Positions 24,860-33,844 are shown, numbered from the stretch's first letter. The stretch is DNA of 64,000 bases from Paraburkholderia sp. SOS3 (GCF_001922345.1 NZ_CP018812.1:1178001-1242000), one strand, 5' to 3'. Numbers and translations: made by a program. The notes: a model not told the origin generated them from the sequence alone.

Positions 24860-25782
24860 ACATCGGCACGGGCGGCAGGCCGGGCGTCGTGCGCCGATAT
24901 GCATTGCTCGGCGCGGCTGCATTGCTGCTGGTTGCGGCCGTATGGATGCCACCGATTGCGCGTACGAGGTACATATCGAGCTACATCGTTACGTTCGACA
25001 TTACACAGAGCATGGATACCGAGGACGTGACGCTGAACGGGCGTCCCGTGAGCCGGCTGACGTTCGCGAAGACAGCAATGCAGCATGCCTTGCAGCGCTT
25101 GCCTTGCGGTTCGCATGTCGGCTGGAGTGTCTTCACGGGAACGCGTTCGCTGTTGCTTTTCGTTCCGGTGGAAGTCTGTGCGCATTACGATGCTTTACTG
25201 TCGTCGCTGGATCAGATTGGCGGACAGATGCGCTGGGCAAACAGCAGCGTAATTGCGCAAGGCGGCCTTTACTCGGCCGTGCATGCGGCGTCGGAGGGGG
25301 AATCCAAGGCCGCGGTGGTCTTTATCACCGATGGACAGGAGGCGCCACCCGTTGCGCCGTCCGACACGACCATTCGCGGTATTGCGCGAGGGCAGGCCGA
25401 TGGCTGGATCGTCGGAGTAGGCGGCGATCAACCGGCGCCGATTCCGCACACCAATGCGCAAGGCGTACGCATCGGCTTCTGGCGTGCTGATGAAGTGATT
25501 CAGTCGGTGCCATCGCGAAGTGGCGCCGGCGCTGGCGGGCACGAGGAACTGTCGGCATTGCGCGAGCCTTATCTTCGCGCGCTGGCGGCGCACGCGGGAT
25601 TCGGTTATCAGCGGCTGGACGATTTCAAGTCGCTATCGGCGGCAATGGCCGATCCTAAACTGGGTCGGCGCATGCAGGCCGCGACGGATTTCCGCTGGTG
25701 CCCGGCGCTCGTCGCGCTGCTGCTGCTCGTTTTATATTTTCTTCCACGACGGAAGCGAGAGAGCGGCTTCACGAAACATTAG
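24856..25782 (+). CDS. mxaL: VWA-domain membrane protein (MxaL-like)
   Basis: A 308-residue VWA protein starting with GTG that overlaps the mxaK stop. An N-terminal helix (YALLGAAALLLVAAVWMPPIA) is followed by the MIDAS motif in TFDITQSMDTED (Asp48, Thr50 and Ser52 in place of the commoner DxSxS, an accepted variant). A second VWA block (VVFITDGQEAP) and a C-terminal helix (LVALLLLVLYFLP) complete the protein. It is last in the six-gene operon and convergent with an AraC gene 21 bases away. Confidence 0.85.
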   Translation: MNIGTGGRPGVVRRYALLGAAALLLVAAVWMPPIARTRYISSYIVTFDITQSMDTEDVTLNGRPVSRLTFAKTAMQHALQRLPCGSHVGWSVFTGTRSLLLFVPVEVCAHYDALLSSLDQIGGQMRWANSSVIAQGGLYSAVHAASEGESKAAVVFITDGQEAPPVAPSDTTIRGIARGQADGWIVGVGGDQPAPIPHTNAQGVRIGFWRADEVIQSVPSRSGAGAGGHEELSALREPYLRALAAHAGFGYQRLDDFKSLSAAMADPKLGRRMQAATDFRWCPALVALLLLVLYFLPRRKRESGFTKH

Positions 25783-25803
25783 AGCGCGCTTAGGGCCGAA
25801 TGC

Positions 25804-26760
25804 TTACTTGGCCGAATGACCGGGTCGAACGCGCTGGATCGCGGTGGGACTCGTGCCGTACTGTTTCTTGAAGACCCTGCTGAAGTGGGCCGCGCTTACA
25901 AATCCGCATTGCCACGCGATGTCGCTAATGCGAACGCGATTATCCCCATTCGTGAGGATCTTGTTCGCTCTCGCAAGCCGTTGCTGCAACAGGTAACGCA
26001 TGACGGAAGATCCGTCGCGTTCGAAGAGCTTGGTTAGATAGCGCCTTGAAACACCCATTGCGGCGGCAACGAAGTCGATGTCGATCTGTTCGTTCGCTAC
26101 GTTGCGCTCGATAAAGCGCTTGGCTTGCCTGAGCAGGGCATCTGAGCTCGTGACGCGTTTCGGCGCCGCCAGGTCATCGGTGATGATTTCCATCAGGTCG
26201 GTCAGGTGCTCCGCAACGAGCCGTGCACCGTACGAACTGCACTGTTCACCGTAAGCCGCCGCCCCTGCGATCAGAGACTTCAGCAACGCGACGTCAGGCG
26301 ACGCAGCATCGGCCACGAACATCTCACGGCTCGACAGAACCTTTCCTCGCGTTTCGAGCGAAGCCTTCGATACGCGAAGGATCATGCCGCGCGAGTCCGC
26401 ACGCGCGGTCTGCGTGTACTTGATGCTGCCGTCGAAGAGCAGCAGCGAGCCTTCGCCGAGTTCGACGCGGTTGCCATCCTGTTCGATCTCGATCGTCCCG
26501 CTCTCGATCAGGAACAACAGCAGCGTATTCTTTCGCCAGCCGTCGAGTCCGGGGCCGGGCATCCATGTCCACTGTTGACCGGACAGTTCCGCGGCCTCGA
26601 AACGAAGATCGCCCATGTACCAGGACGCGGTCAGAAGTTCGCGCGTGACCCCTTTCTCGAACTGGCACTCCATGCTCCAGTTCTTTCTTACGAGATCACA
26701 CCACTCGCTTTCGGTCTTGGCTGACTTATCCTGGGTTGCCTGTTTGACGAAATGCATCAT
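25804..26760 (-). CDS. AraC-family transcriptional regulator
   Basis: A 318-residue regulator with an N-terminal AraC_binding_2-type sensing domain (LLLFLIESGTIEIEQDGNRVE, without a signal peptide) and a C-terminal HTH_18 domain (DFVAAAMGVSRRYLTKLFE, then RISDIAWQCGFVSAAHFSRVFK and GTSPTAIQR). Two adjacent ATGs (26760, 26757) are possible starts. It faces the mxa-like operon tail to tail and the repeat-protein gene lies upstream on the same strand. Target unknown. Confidence 0.88.
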   Translation of the reverse strand: MMHFVKQATQDKSAKTESEWCDLVRKNWSMECQFEKGVTRELLTASWYMGDLRFEAAELSGQQWTWMPGPGLDGWRKNTLLLFLIESGTIEIEQDGNRVELGEGSLLLFDGSIKYTQTARADSRGMILRVSKASLETRGKVLSSREMFVADAASPDVALLKSLIAGAAAYGEQCSSYGARLVAEHLTDLMEIITDDLAAPKRVTSSDALLRQAKRFIERNVANEQIDIDFVAAAMGVSRRYLTKLFERDGSSVMRYLLQQRLARANKILTNGDNRVRISDIAWQCGFVSAAHFSRVFKKQYGTSPTAIQRVRPGHSAK

Positions 26761-26777
26761 GCTACGTACCTGACAAC

Positions 26778-28163
26778 TCAACTAAAGCTGCGTTGCACGA
26801 CCGCTGCGTCGAGGCGTTCATGTGGCGCCTCATGTGCCGCCGCTCGCTGTAAGAGCCGTGTTACGGCATCGCGGCAAGCGACGTCGGTCTGGAATTTGGA
26901 CAAGGCCGTCAAACAGTTAGAAACGGCTTCGCCGCCTAACTGTGCGACGAGCACGCTATCCGACGAAAGGCGCTGTGAAAGCCTGACTGCTGCCGATCGG
27001 CAGGCAGGATCGTCTTCCATATCGCCAAGCGACGTAAGGCAATTGACTACATGCTTGGCGCTAAGACGGTTGCATATCGAAGAATCCGTTGCAAGCCGCC
27101 GCGACAATTGACCCGCCGCTGTACGGCACGTTTTATCGGTATGCAACTTTGCGAGCGTGTACAGGCACACGGCAACATGCCGGCCATTCAGATTGTGTCG
27201 CAACGGACCGTCTTCGACAACGCGCGTTGCGAGTCGAACGATAGCGCGCTGACAAGCGGAGTCTAAAGCCCATTCGCCTAAAGCGCTGAGGCAATTTGCG
27301 AGGCGAACTCCATTCAACTGTTTTACGACCGTTTCATCGGTAACAATACGGGAGGCGAGCCGCCTTCCCGCAAAGAAAACGGCTTCATTACCGTGCCATT
27401 TACCAAGCGCATACAAAGCGTTGGCAATTGCATGGCCGTTCATGCGCGACAGCAACCTGTCGTTCGTCACGATCTGTTTCGCGAGATAGGCTCCCGCCTT
27501 TACGCTGTTTTCGTGATCCGGCCATTTGCTTAATGCATTTAGACAAATGCCGATTTCGTGTCCGCTCAAATCGTTCCAAAGTGGCGAATCAGATGAAATG
27601 CGTGCCGCGAGGTATATGCCTGAAGCGCGACAAATCGGCTCCTTGTCCCACTTGCACAACGCGTTCAGACATTCGATGACGTCGGGCGCATCAAGCGTCA
27701 GACGCAAAGTCTTATCGCCGGCAAGTCGCATCGACAAACGCAAAGCCGCTCGGCGGCATGCCTCTTCTTTGTGCCATTTGCCAAAAGCGGTCAGGCAGTC
27801 TGCGATCTGAGCGCCGCTCAATGAATCGCAAAGGCGGCTGTCTATTTCGATGCGTGCGGCGAGTCGGACAGCGGCCGCCTGGAACACCTCATCGTCCCAC
27901 TTCGCTAGTGCGATCAGGCACGACGCGAACTCGCGACTAGTGAGCTTGTTGCGCAGTGCACCGTCCGACGCCAATGTTTCTGCAAAGCTTGCAGCGATTT
28001 TCTGATTGGCTTTTTCGTGGTTACGTTCGTTTAACGAAGCCAGTAATAAATGGAAATCTGAGGCGCTGTCCTTGTGTGCGGCGAAGATATCTGAAGCGTT
28101 TGCGATAGATATTCTTTCGTTATCCAAATTCTTGGATCGAAGGAGACTTTCGACTCCTTTCAT
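26778..28163 (-). CDS. SKWP-like repeat protein (RipS/XopAD-type 42-residue repeats)
   Basis: A 461-residue soluble protein almost entirely made of repeats. From about residue 67 to 444 it has nine successive units of exactly 42 residues, each with the core CLxALxKW and an R(A/L)A...RL segment, followed by a 17-residue tail. Unit 4 reads CLNALSKWPDH, the motif that names the SKWP (RipS) type III effectors of Ralstonia solanacearum and Xanthomonas XopAD. A tenth, degenerate unit precedes. The repeats should form an alpha-solenoid. AAGGGAGA before this ATG fixes the start; an ATG eight codons upstream has no such site. Base composition is clearly more AT-rich than its neighbours. It has about half the repeat number of the Ralstonia proteins and no catalytic domain. 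Confidence 0.85.
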   Translation of the reverse strand: MKGVESLLRSKNLDNERISIANASDIFAAHKDSASDFHLLLASLNERNHEKANQKIAASFAETLASDGALRNKLTSREFASCLIALAKWDDEVFQAAAVRLAARIEIDSRLCDSLSGAQIADCLTAFGKWHKEEACRRAALRLSMRLAGDKTLRLTLDAPDVIECLNALCKWDKEPICRASGIYLAARISSDSPLWNDLSGHEIGICLNALSKWPDHENSVKAGAYLAKQIVTNDRLLSRMNGHAIANALYALGKWHGNEAVFFAGRRLASRIVTDETVVKQLNGVRLANCLSALGEWALDSACQRAIVRLATRVVEDGPLRHNLNGRHVAVCLYTLAKLHTDKTCRTAAGQLSRRLATDSSICNRLSAKHVVNCLTSLGDMEDDPACRSAAVRLSQRLSSDSVLVAQLGGEAVSNCLTALSKFQTDVACRDAVTRLLQRAAAHEAPHERLDAAVVQRSFS

Positions 28164-28393
28164 ATCTATTTCTCCCTTTAGGTCCATTGGGCGAAGCTAT
28201 CTTGGGCCAACGGCTAGCCGGGAGTTTGACTATGCGACGACTTTCTTTTGTCTTTGCGGGCATGGGCGGCCTTTGCTTCTCAAGCATGGTGCGCCCTTGC
28301 CGTCAACGCAGGCTAAGGTGGCCAGCAATGCATAAGCGCTTCCGCCGACGTCAACGTTGTCAACGATCAGACTACCCTTCTACGGAGTACCGC

Positions 28394-29848
28394 ATGTCTC
28401 TTTTTATTAACGACAATATTTCCTCGCTGGTCGCGCAGCAGAACCTGAACACGTCGAACTCATTGCTCGATCAGTCGATCCAGCGTCTGTCATCGGGTAA
28501 GCGCATCAACAGCGCGGCGGACGATCCTGCTGGTCTTGCGATTTCCACCACGCTGCAAACGCAGATCCAGGGTTTGAATCAGGGCGTGCAAAACGCTAAC
28601 GATGGCGTGTCGCTGACGCAGACGGCTTCCACCGGTCTGACGCAAATCGTCACCGCGCTGCAGACGATCCGCTCGCTCGCCAACGAAGCACAGGGCGGTA
28701 CGCTGACGACGGCGAACCAGCAGGCGCTGCAGCAGGAAGTGTCGCAGGAGATCGCCGAAGTGAACCGGATCTCCAACACCACGACGTTCAACGGCCTGAA
28801 CCTGTTGAACGGCACGTCCGGCATCATCAACGTGCAGGTTGGCGCGGACGTCGGCCAGACGGTCCAGCTGGACCTGAGTCAGGGCGTTTCGGCGGGATCG
28901 CTCGGCGGCGGCATCGCCGAATCGGGCCAGGTGCTCGGCACGATCTCGAACCTGAACCTGAATGCGGACGGCACGGAAGCGAGCGGCGCAGGTGCGATTA
29001 CGCAGATCAGCATCGTCTCGAACGGCAGCGGCGGTTTCACGTTCGAGGATCAGAACGGCAGCGCGATCTCGGCGGCGGCATCGGCATCGCTGTTCACGAC
29101 GACCACGACCAACGGCGTGTCGTCGCTGTCGCTGAACAGCACCGGCGCGCTCACGCCGACCAACGAACTGACCTCGATTTCGGCAGCCGTTGCCGGAGGC
29201 AGCGGCGCGGCGAAGGGCACGGTGTTCGGCAAGATCTCGGACATCGATATTGACCCGTCGACAGGTCTCGATGCGACCTCGTCGACCAATAACGCGATCA
29301 CGTCGATTACGGTGGAAGCGAACGGTTCCGGCGGTCTGCAGTTCATCGATCAGAACGGCAACGCGGTTCCGGCATCCGCAACGGGCGGCCTCTTCAACCT
29401 GACCACTAGCGCCGGCGGTGCTGTTACCGGTATTTCGTTCGCCGCCACGCCGACCAGCACGATCGGTTCGACCGCAGCCGGCGCGCAGCCGGCAAACAGC
29501 GTGCTCGCCAACGTCAACGCGCTCACCACGCCGACATCGGTCGCGAACATCGATGTCAGCACGACGGTCGGTGCGAATAACGCGGTGCTGTCGATCGACA
29601 ATGCAATCGCCACGATCAACAACCTGCAGGCCGTGATCGGCGCGGCGCAGGTCCGCTTCCAGGGGATCTCGCAGTCTCAGCAGGACGAGTCGACCGATCT
29701 GTCGAATGCGAACTCGCAGATCAGCGACGCCGACTTCGCGACGGAATCGGCGAACCTGAGCAAGGCGCAGGTGATGCAGCAAGCGGGCATCTCTGTGCTC
29801 GCGCAAGCGAACGCGCAGCCGCAACAGGTGCTCAAGCTCCTGCAGTAA
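28394..29848 (+). CDS. fliC: Flagellin
   Basis: A 484-residue flagellar filament subunit, exported by the flagellar type III system. The N-terminal D0/D1 domain (SSLVAQQNLNTSNSLLDQSI, RLSSGKRINSAADDPAGLAI) and the C-terminal D1/D0 (SDADFATESANLSKAQVMQQ, then the LAQANAQPQQVLKLL end) are intact. The surface-exposed middle is enlarged: two modules about 100 residues apart share AIT-x-I, NGSGG and DQNG blocks (about 181-252 and 279-352). CGGAG stands five bases before the ATG. The frame is open upstream but the flagellin start is unmistakable. Confidence 0.96.
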   Translation: MSLFINDNISSLVAQQNLNTSNSLLDQSIQRLSSGKRINSAADDPAGLAISTTLQTQIQGLNQGVQNANDGVSLTQTASTGLTQIVTALQTIRSLANEAQGGTLTTANQQALQQEVSQEIAEVNRISNTTTFNGLNLLNGTSGIINVQVGADVGQTVQLDLSQGVSAGSLGGGIAESGQVLGTISNLNLNADGTEASGAGAITQISIVSNGSGGFTFEDQNGSAISAAASASLFTTTTTNGVSSLSLNSTGALTPTNELTSISAAVAGGSGAAKGTVFGKISDIDIDPSTGLDATSSTNNAITSITVEANGSGGLQFIDQNGNAVPASATGGLFNLTTSAGGAVTGISFAATPTSTIGSTAAGAQPANSVLANVNALTTPTSVANIDVSTTVGANNAVLSIDNAIATINNLQAVIGAAQVRFQGISQSQQDESTDLSNANSQISDADFATESANLSKAQVMQQAGISVLAQANAQPQQVLKLLQ

Positions 29849-29872
29849 CCGGCGTCGTCGCTTAACGGCGAA

Positions 29873-29913
29873 CGCGGATGAGCCGGCAGGGCGTGCAGTT
29901 CGGCTCATCCGCG
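29873..29913. terminator. 13-bp perfect stem-loop between fliC and fliD
   Basis: CGCGGATGAGCCG (29873-29885) and CGGCTCATCCGCG (29901-29913) pair perfectly around a 15-base loop. No T-run follows, so it may be a partial or Rho-assisted terminator, or an mRNA 3' stabiliser that keeps fliC transcript in excess over fliD. Confidence 0.55.
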
Positions 29914-29986
29914 GTATGTGACCGCACAACGCCCTATACCGCATAGGACGTGTTACCGGCCGCTCAGGCCACATGGAGCTTTTCAA

Positions 29987-31558
29987 ATGTCGACTACATC
30001 CGTTGGCGCTCAAGCGGCGCTGGCTGCCCAGAAGGCGGCCAGCGCCGTTCAGCAGGCCGCCCAATCGCTGATTTCCCAATCGACCGGCAGCACCGTCGAC
30101 GTCAACTCGCTCGTCTCGGCCCTCGTGAACGCGCAAATCGCTGGTCCGAACGCGGCGTTGACCGCGCAGGCAGGGATAGACAAGACCGACATCAGCGGTC
30201 TTGCGTCGCTGTCCGCTTCGTTGTCCGGATTACAGGGGGCCTTGAGCCCATTCCTGAGCGGCGATGCCCTGGCATCGTTCTCGGCGAAGTTGAGCGGCGA
30301 CGGGATTACCGCGAAAGCCGGCCAGGGTGCGGTGGCGCAGACCTATCAGCTCGATGTGCTGCAGGTCGCGCAGGCACAGATCATCACATCGCAGCCGTTC
30401 TCGAAGGCGGACACGGCGGCAATGGGCACGGGCACCATCACGATCTCGGTTGGCAGCGGGTCCAGTGCGAAGTCGTTCAACGTCGATATCGATTCGTCCG
30501 ACGATAGCCTGCAGGGCGTCGCCGACGCGATCAACTCGGCATCGGGCAACACCGGCGTCAAGGCGAGCATCATTCAGGGCGCGAATGGCGCGTCGCTCAG
30601 CCTTCAATCGACTACCACGGGCTCGGCGAACACGATCAACGTCAGCGTGAGCCAATCGAGCCCCAGCGCGCTTTCGGATCTCGATGTGACGTCGGGCACC
30701 AGCACGGACCCGGGCCCTCCGGCCGGCGTGTCGACGATCACGTCGGGCAACAGCTTCTGGAACCAGACGCAAGGCGCGCAGGATGCACAGCTGGACGTCG
30801 ACGGCCAGCTCGTGACGAACCCGAACAACACGATTACCGATGCGATTTCCGGCGTGACGTTGACGCTCGATCCGACCAACACGAAGACGCTCGGAGCGCA
30901 GACGCTGACGGTCGCGCCCGACGAAAGCTCGGTCGAAGGCGATCTGTCGGCGTTCGTGTCGGCGTACAACGCCGTTATCGATCAGCTGAACTCGCTTGCT
31001 GCGCCAGGCACCGCGGGGGTGCAGGGCAGCGGCGGCGCGATGCTCGGCGACGAAATGCTCAATCAGATCGGCGCGTCGCTCGGCGGTATCGTGGGGGACG
31101 CAGTATCGAGCGGCGGGTTGTCGGCCACGCTCGCGTCGCTTGGCATCAATTTCCAGACCGATACGGGCGGCGAGCCCTTCGCGCAGCTACAGATGGGGAC
31201 GAACGCGAGCGGTCAAACGCTCGACGATATCGTGTCGAGCGATCCGGCGCTGATCAGCGCGCTGTTCAACGACACGAACGGTCTTGCGCAGCAGCTCGAC
31301 TCGGTGGTGGTGAATTACACGTCGACGTCGACGGGCATCATTTCGAAGCGCACCGCCGACCTGACCGCCGATATCGCCAGCCTCGCGAAACAGCAGGACT
31401 CGCTCGACGATTTCGCCACGCAGTTGACCTCGCAATTCAACGATCAGTTCACCGCACTGAACACGATCATGGCGCAGTCGCAATCGAACGCGAACTTTCT
31501 GACGGCGCTGTTCGGCGGCAACAATAGCAATGGCGCGCTCGCGCAGAACAGCAATTGA
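29987..31558 (+). CDS. fliD: Flagellar hook-associated protein 2 (filament cap)
   Basis: A 523-residue FliD, the pentameric cap that promotes flagellin polymerisation at the filament tip. The N-terminal FliD_N region (DVNSLVSALVNAQIAGPNAAL...LASLSASLSGLQGALSPF) and the C-terminal FliD_C (LNQIGASLGGIVGDA, then the coiled coil DLTADIASLAKQQDSLDDFA) are clear. TGGAGC precedes the chosen ATG. It follows fliC after 138 bases. No flagellar assembly or export gene is next to it, so the pair is an outpost of the regulon. Confidence 0.94.
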   Translation: MSTTSVGAQAALAAQKAASAVQQAAQSLISQSTGSTVDVNSLVSALVNAQIAGPNAALTAQAGIDKTDISGLASLSASLSGLQGALSPFLSGDALASFSAKLSGDGITAKAGQGAVAQTYQLDVLQVAQAQIITSQPFSKADTAAMGTGTITISVGSGSSAKSFNVDIDSSDDSLQGVADAINSASGNTGVKASIIQGANGASLSLQSTTTGSANTINVSVSQSSPSALSDLDVTSGTSTDPGPPAGVSTITSGNSFWNQTQGAQDAQLDVDGQLVTNPNNTITDAISGVTLTLDPTNTKTLGAQTLTVAPDESSVEGDLSAFVSAYNAVIDQLNSLAAPGTAGVQGSGGAMLGDEMLNQIGASLGGIVGDAVSSGGLSATLASLGINFQTDTGGEPFAQLQMGTNASGQTLDDIVSSDPALISALFNDTNGLAQQLDSVVVNYTSTSTGIISKRTADLTADIASLAKQQDSLDDFATQLTSQFNDQFTALNTIMAQSQSNANFLTALFGGNNSNGALAQNSN

Positions 31559-31594
31559 GTGTCGTGGCGGCCGGCGCGGATCGCCGCGCCGCCA

Positions 31595-32635
31595 TCAATT
31601 CCTGCCGCCGATCAGGAACAGATTGAATGCGATGAAGGTCAACGCGACGATCGCGCCGCATACATACTCGAAGATCAGCGAAAACTTCCTGCCCCGGTTC
31701 GTCGAGATGCTCGCGGTGATCGTGACGATGGTGGCAAACACGATATCGACCAGCACGACAATGTTCAGGCGATCGACAATCGTCAGGTGATGCTCGTGGC
31801 CGAGCACGTTCGCGACGGCGCGGAAGTTCAGCACGACGGCAAACAGCGCGCCGGCCAGCAGGGTCACGCGCGATTCGATCAGCGGGCGGCCATCGTCCTT
31901 GTGAAGCAGAAAGCTGACTGTGCACAGCAGAAATGCCGCATAGAGCGGTGCGGCCAGATTGAGAAACAGCGCAAGGCTCGAGCGCTGCAGCGTGATCGTC
32001 ATTTCGAGCTTCGTGTAATCGGAGCCCTTGCCGCCGGCGGGGTCGCCGAACTCGGTTGCATAGTGCGTCGTGCCGACGTCGATGCGCTGATCCGTGATGC
32101 GCCAGCCCTGCGGGCTCGCGGTCGGTAAATAGCCGGTGTTCGCGACATCGGGCACATAGACCATGCTCGACGTGTCATCGACGCCTTCTTCGATCGTCAG
32201 GTGAACGACCTGTTCGTCGAACGGGAAATTGCGCAAATCCCAGTCTTGCCTGAATTTGCCGACGATTTTGACCTGGCGCCAGTACAGGTCGCCGCGTTTC
32301 GTCGTGCTCTCCAGACGCTTCGTGATGGCATCCGAATGGACGAATTCCATCGTCTGCAGCGGATTCTTCGTGGCCGGACGTCCGACGCTCCAGATCCAGA
32401 AGTCCGCCGCAAAGGTATTCTCGGCAGTATCGACCGCATAGATCGCGGTGACGAACATGCCTACCTTGTACTGTTCCGGTGGAACCTTCGGCTTCGAGAC
32501 GGAGATCGCCTGGCAGGTAGCGACCGACGGCAGCACGAGCATCGCAAGCGTCGCAAGCAGTGCCAGGGCACCGCGAGCGAAACGCGTGAATGGCGGACAG
32601 CACCGGCGCGCCAGGTTGATTGCAGAACGTCCCAT
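31595..32635 (-). CDS. Prokaryotic pentameric ligand-gated ion channel homologue
   Basis: A 346-residue membrane receptor of Cys-loop (GLIC/ELIC) architecture. A signal peptide (about 1-42) is followed by a beta-sandwich ligand domain with IYAVDTAENTFAADFWIW and the signature WDLRNFPFDEQ (132-142; GLIC/ELIC carry a related D-x-R-x-FPFD-x-Q). Four helices follow: M1 about 220-244, the pore-lining M2 256-278, M3 287-311 and M4 319-343. As in other bacterial members the disulfide cysteines of the eukaryotic Cys-loop are absent. Ligand and ion selectivity are unknown. GAGGA 7 bases upstream supports the start. Unrelated to the flagellar or polyketide neighbours as far as can be seen. Confidence 0.8.
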   Translation of the reverse strand: MGRSAINLARRCCPPFTRFARGALALLATLAMLVLPSVATCQAISVSKPKVPPEQYKVGMFVTAIYAVDTAENTFAADFWIWSVGRPATKNPLQTMEFVHSDAITKRLESTTKRGDLYWRQVKIVGKFRQDWDLRNFPFDEQVVHLTIEEGVDDTSSMVYVPDVANTGYLPTASPQGWRITDQRIDVGTTHYATEFGDPAGGKGSDYTKLEMTITLQRSSLALFLNLAAPLYAAFLLCTVSFLLHKDDGRPLIESRVTLLAGALFAVVLNFRAVANVLGHEHHLTIVDRLNIVVLVDIVFATIVTITASISTNRGRKFSLIFEYVCGAIVALTFIAFNLFLIGGRN

Positions 32636-32675
32636 CCTCGGTTCCTCGACGGTTCACCGCGGGAAAAACGCCGCT

Positions 32676-32700
32676 CCAATCCCGGATGTAAAGGGATTGG
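32676..32700 (-). terminator. 8-bp hairpin after the polyketide operon
   Basis: CCAATCCC and GGGATTGG flank a 9-base loop, and on the minus strand a GTTTTT run follows seven bases later. It sits between the last gene of the leftward polyketide operon and the ion-channel gene, and may end the operon. Confidence 0.45.
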
Positions 32701-32780
32701 GAAACCAGTGTCAACCGGTAATAATGCTCGATGGGACAAGCCTGCTCTGTGCCCTGGCGTACAGACAGGCGATATCGGCG

Positions 32781-33806
32781 TTACCAGCGGATCAATGCCG
32801 CGCCCCACGTAAAACCGGCACCCATGGTCGGCGTCAGAACGAGATCGTTCTCCTTGATGCGCCCGTCTTCCACCGCTTCCGCAAGCGCGAGCGGAATCGA
32901 CGCGGCCGACGTGTTGCCGTGGTGATCGACCGTCAGGATGACCTTCTCCTTTGGCAGATGCAGTTTTTCGCCGAGTGTTTGCACAATGCGCTGATTCGCC
33001 TGGTGCGGAACGACCCAATCGAGATCGGCCTGCGTCAACCCGTTGGCCGCGAGCGCTTCCTGCGAAGCCTCGGCGAGATTGACGACGGCATGGAGAAACA
33101 CTTCGCGCCCTTCGAGATGCATGTTGCCGGCAGTCTGCGTCGAAGATGGTCCGCCATCCGTACGAATCTTGTCCTGATGCCGGCCATCGGAGCGCAGATG
33201 CGTGGACAGGACGCCTTTGCGCAGTCCCCCGGTCTGGCGCTCGGCGCGCAAGACGACCGCGCCCGCGCCGTCGCCAAACAGCACGCAGCTATTGCGGTCG
33301 GTCCAGTCGATAATGCGCGATATCGTTTCGGCGCCAATCACAAGGGCAGTGCGTGCCTGGCCAAGTCGAATCATGTTGTCGGCGACCGACAACGCATAGA
33401 CAAACCCCGAGCAGGCTGCCTGGACGTCGAACGCGATGCCAGCGGTCATGCCGATGGCTGCCTGCACGCGAACGGCGCTGGCCGGCACGGTGCGATCCGG
33501 CGTGCACGTCGCGAGCACGATGAGGTCGACGTCCGAGCCGCGAATGCCGGCCTGTTTCAGCGCAGAGAGCGCGGCGCGCGTGGCGAGATCGGAGGTGTTT
33601 TCTCCATCCGCTGCAATCCGGCGTTCCTTGATGCCGGTTCGCTGCGTGATCCACTCGTCCGATGTATCGACCATCGTGGCGAGTTCGTGGTTCGTCATCC
33701 TGCGCTCAGGAAGCGCCGATCCGCAGCCGGCTACGCGAGAGGCCCATCCCGTCGCCAGCGTTTCGGCTGGACTCCGGGAATCAGGGCCGGTTACTTCCGT
33801 CGTCAT
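32781..33806 (-). CDS. 3-oxoacyl-ACP synthase III (KAS III/FabH-like)
   Basis: A 341-residue thiolase-fold condensing enzyme. The catalytic triad is intact: Cys132 in VQAACSGF, His268 in VVPHQAN and Asn298 in DHHGNTS. Housekeeping FabH starts fatty-acid synthesis from acetyl-CoA. This copy ends a leftward operon with a free ACP and a single-module polyketide synthase, so it more likely primes or releases the polyketide (inference). The frame is open about 100 codons upstream, but the ATG used gives the family's length with an added N-terminal stretch of about 20 residues. Not linked to fatty-acid genes. Confidence 0.9.
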   Translation of the reverse strand: MTTEVTGPDSRSPAETLATGWASRVAGCGSALPERRMTNHELATMVDTSDEWITQRTGIKERRIAADGENTSDLATRAALSALKQAGIRGSDVDLIVLATCTPDRTVPASAVRVQAAIGMTAGIAFDVQAACSGFVYALSVADNMIRLGQARTALVIGAETISRIIDWTDRNSCVLFGDGAGAVVLRAERQTGGLRKGVLSTHLRSDGRHQDKIRTDGGPSSTQTAGNMHLEGREVFLHAVVNLAEASQEALAANGLTQADLDWVVPHQANQRIVQTLGEKLHLPKEKVILTVDHHGNTSAASIPLALAEAVEDGRIKENDLVLTPTMGAGFTWGAALIRW

Positions 33807-33844
33807 TTGGGCTCCGATGAGTAGGGATAGAGGGCGTGGCGCGG

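Noticed and set aside
20415..25782. Reading of the operon as a Bat (aerotolerance) cluster
   Set aside because: MoxR, DUF58 and VWA genes occur in both, but the third and fifth genes match MxaA and MxaK and the order is mxaRSACKL.
28164..28393. hrpII/PIP box upstream of the SKWP-like gene
   Set aside because: I looked on the minus strand for TTCG-N16-TTCG or the longer PIP form. One half-site lies near 28190, but its partner at the required spacing reads GGCT. No support for Hrp control.
28490..30136. Long minus-strand open frame opposite fliC
   Set aside because: Antisense to an unmistakable flagellin; composition is Arg-rich and non-protein-like.
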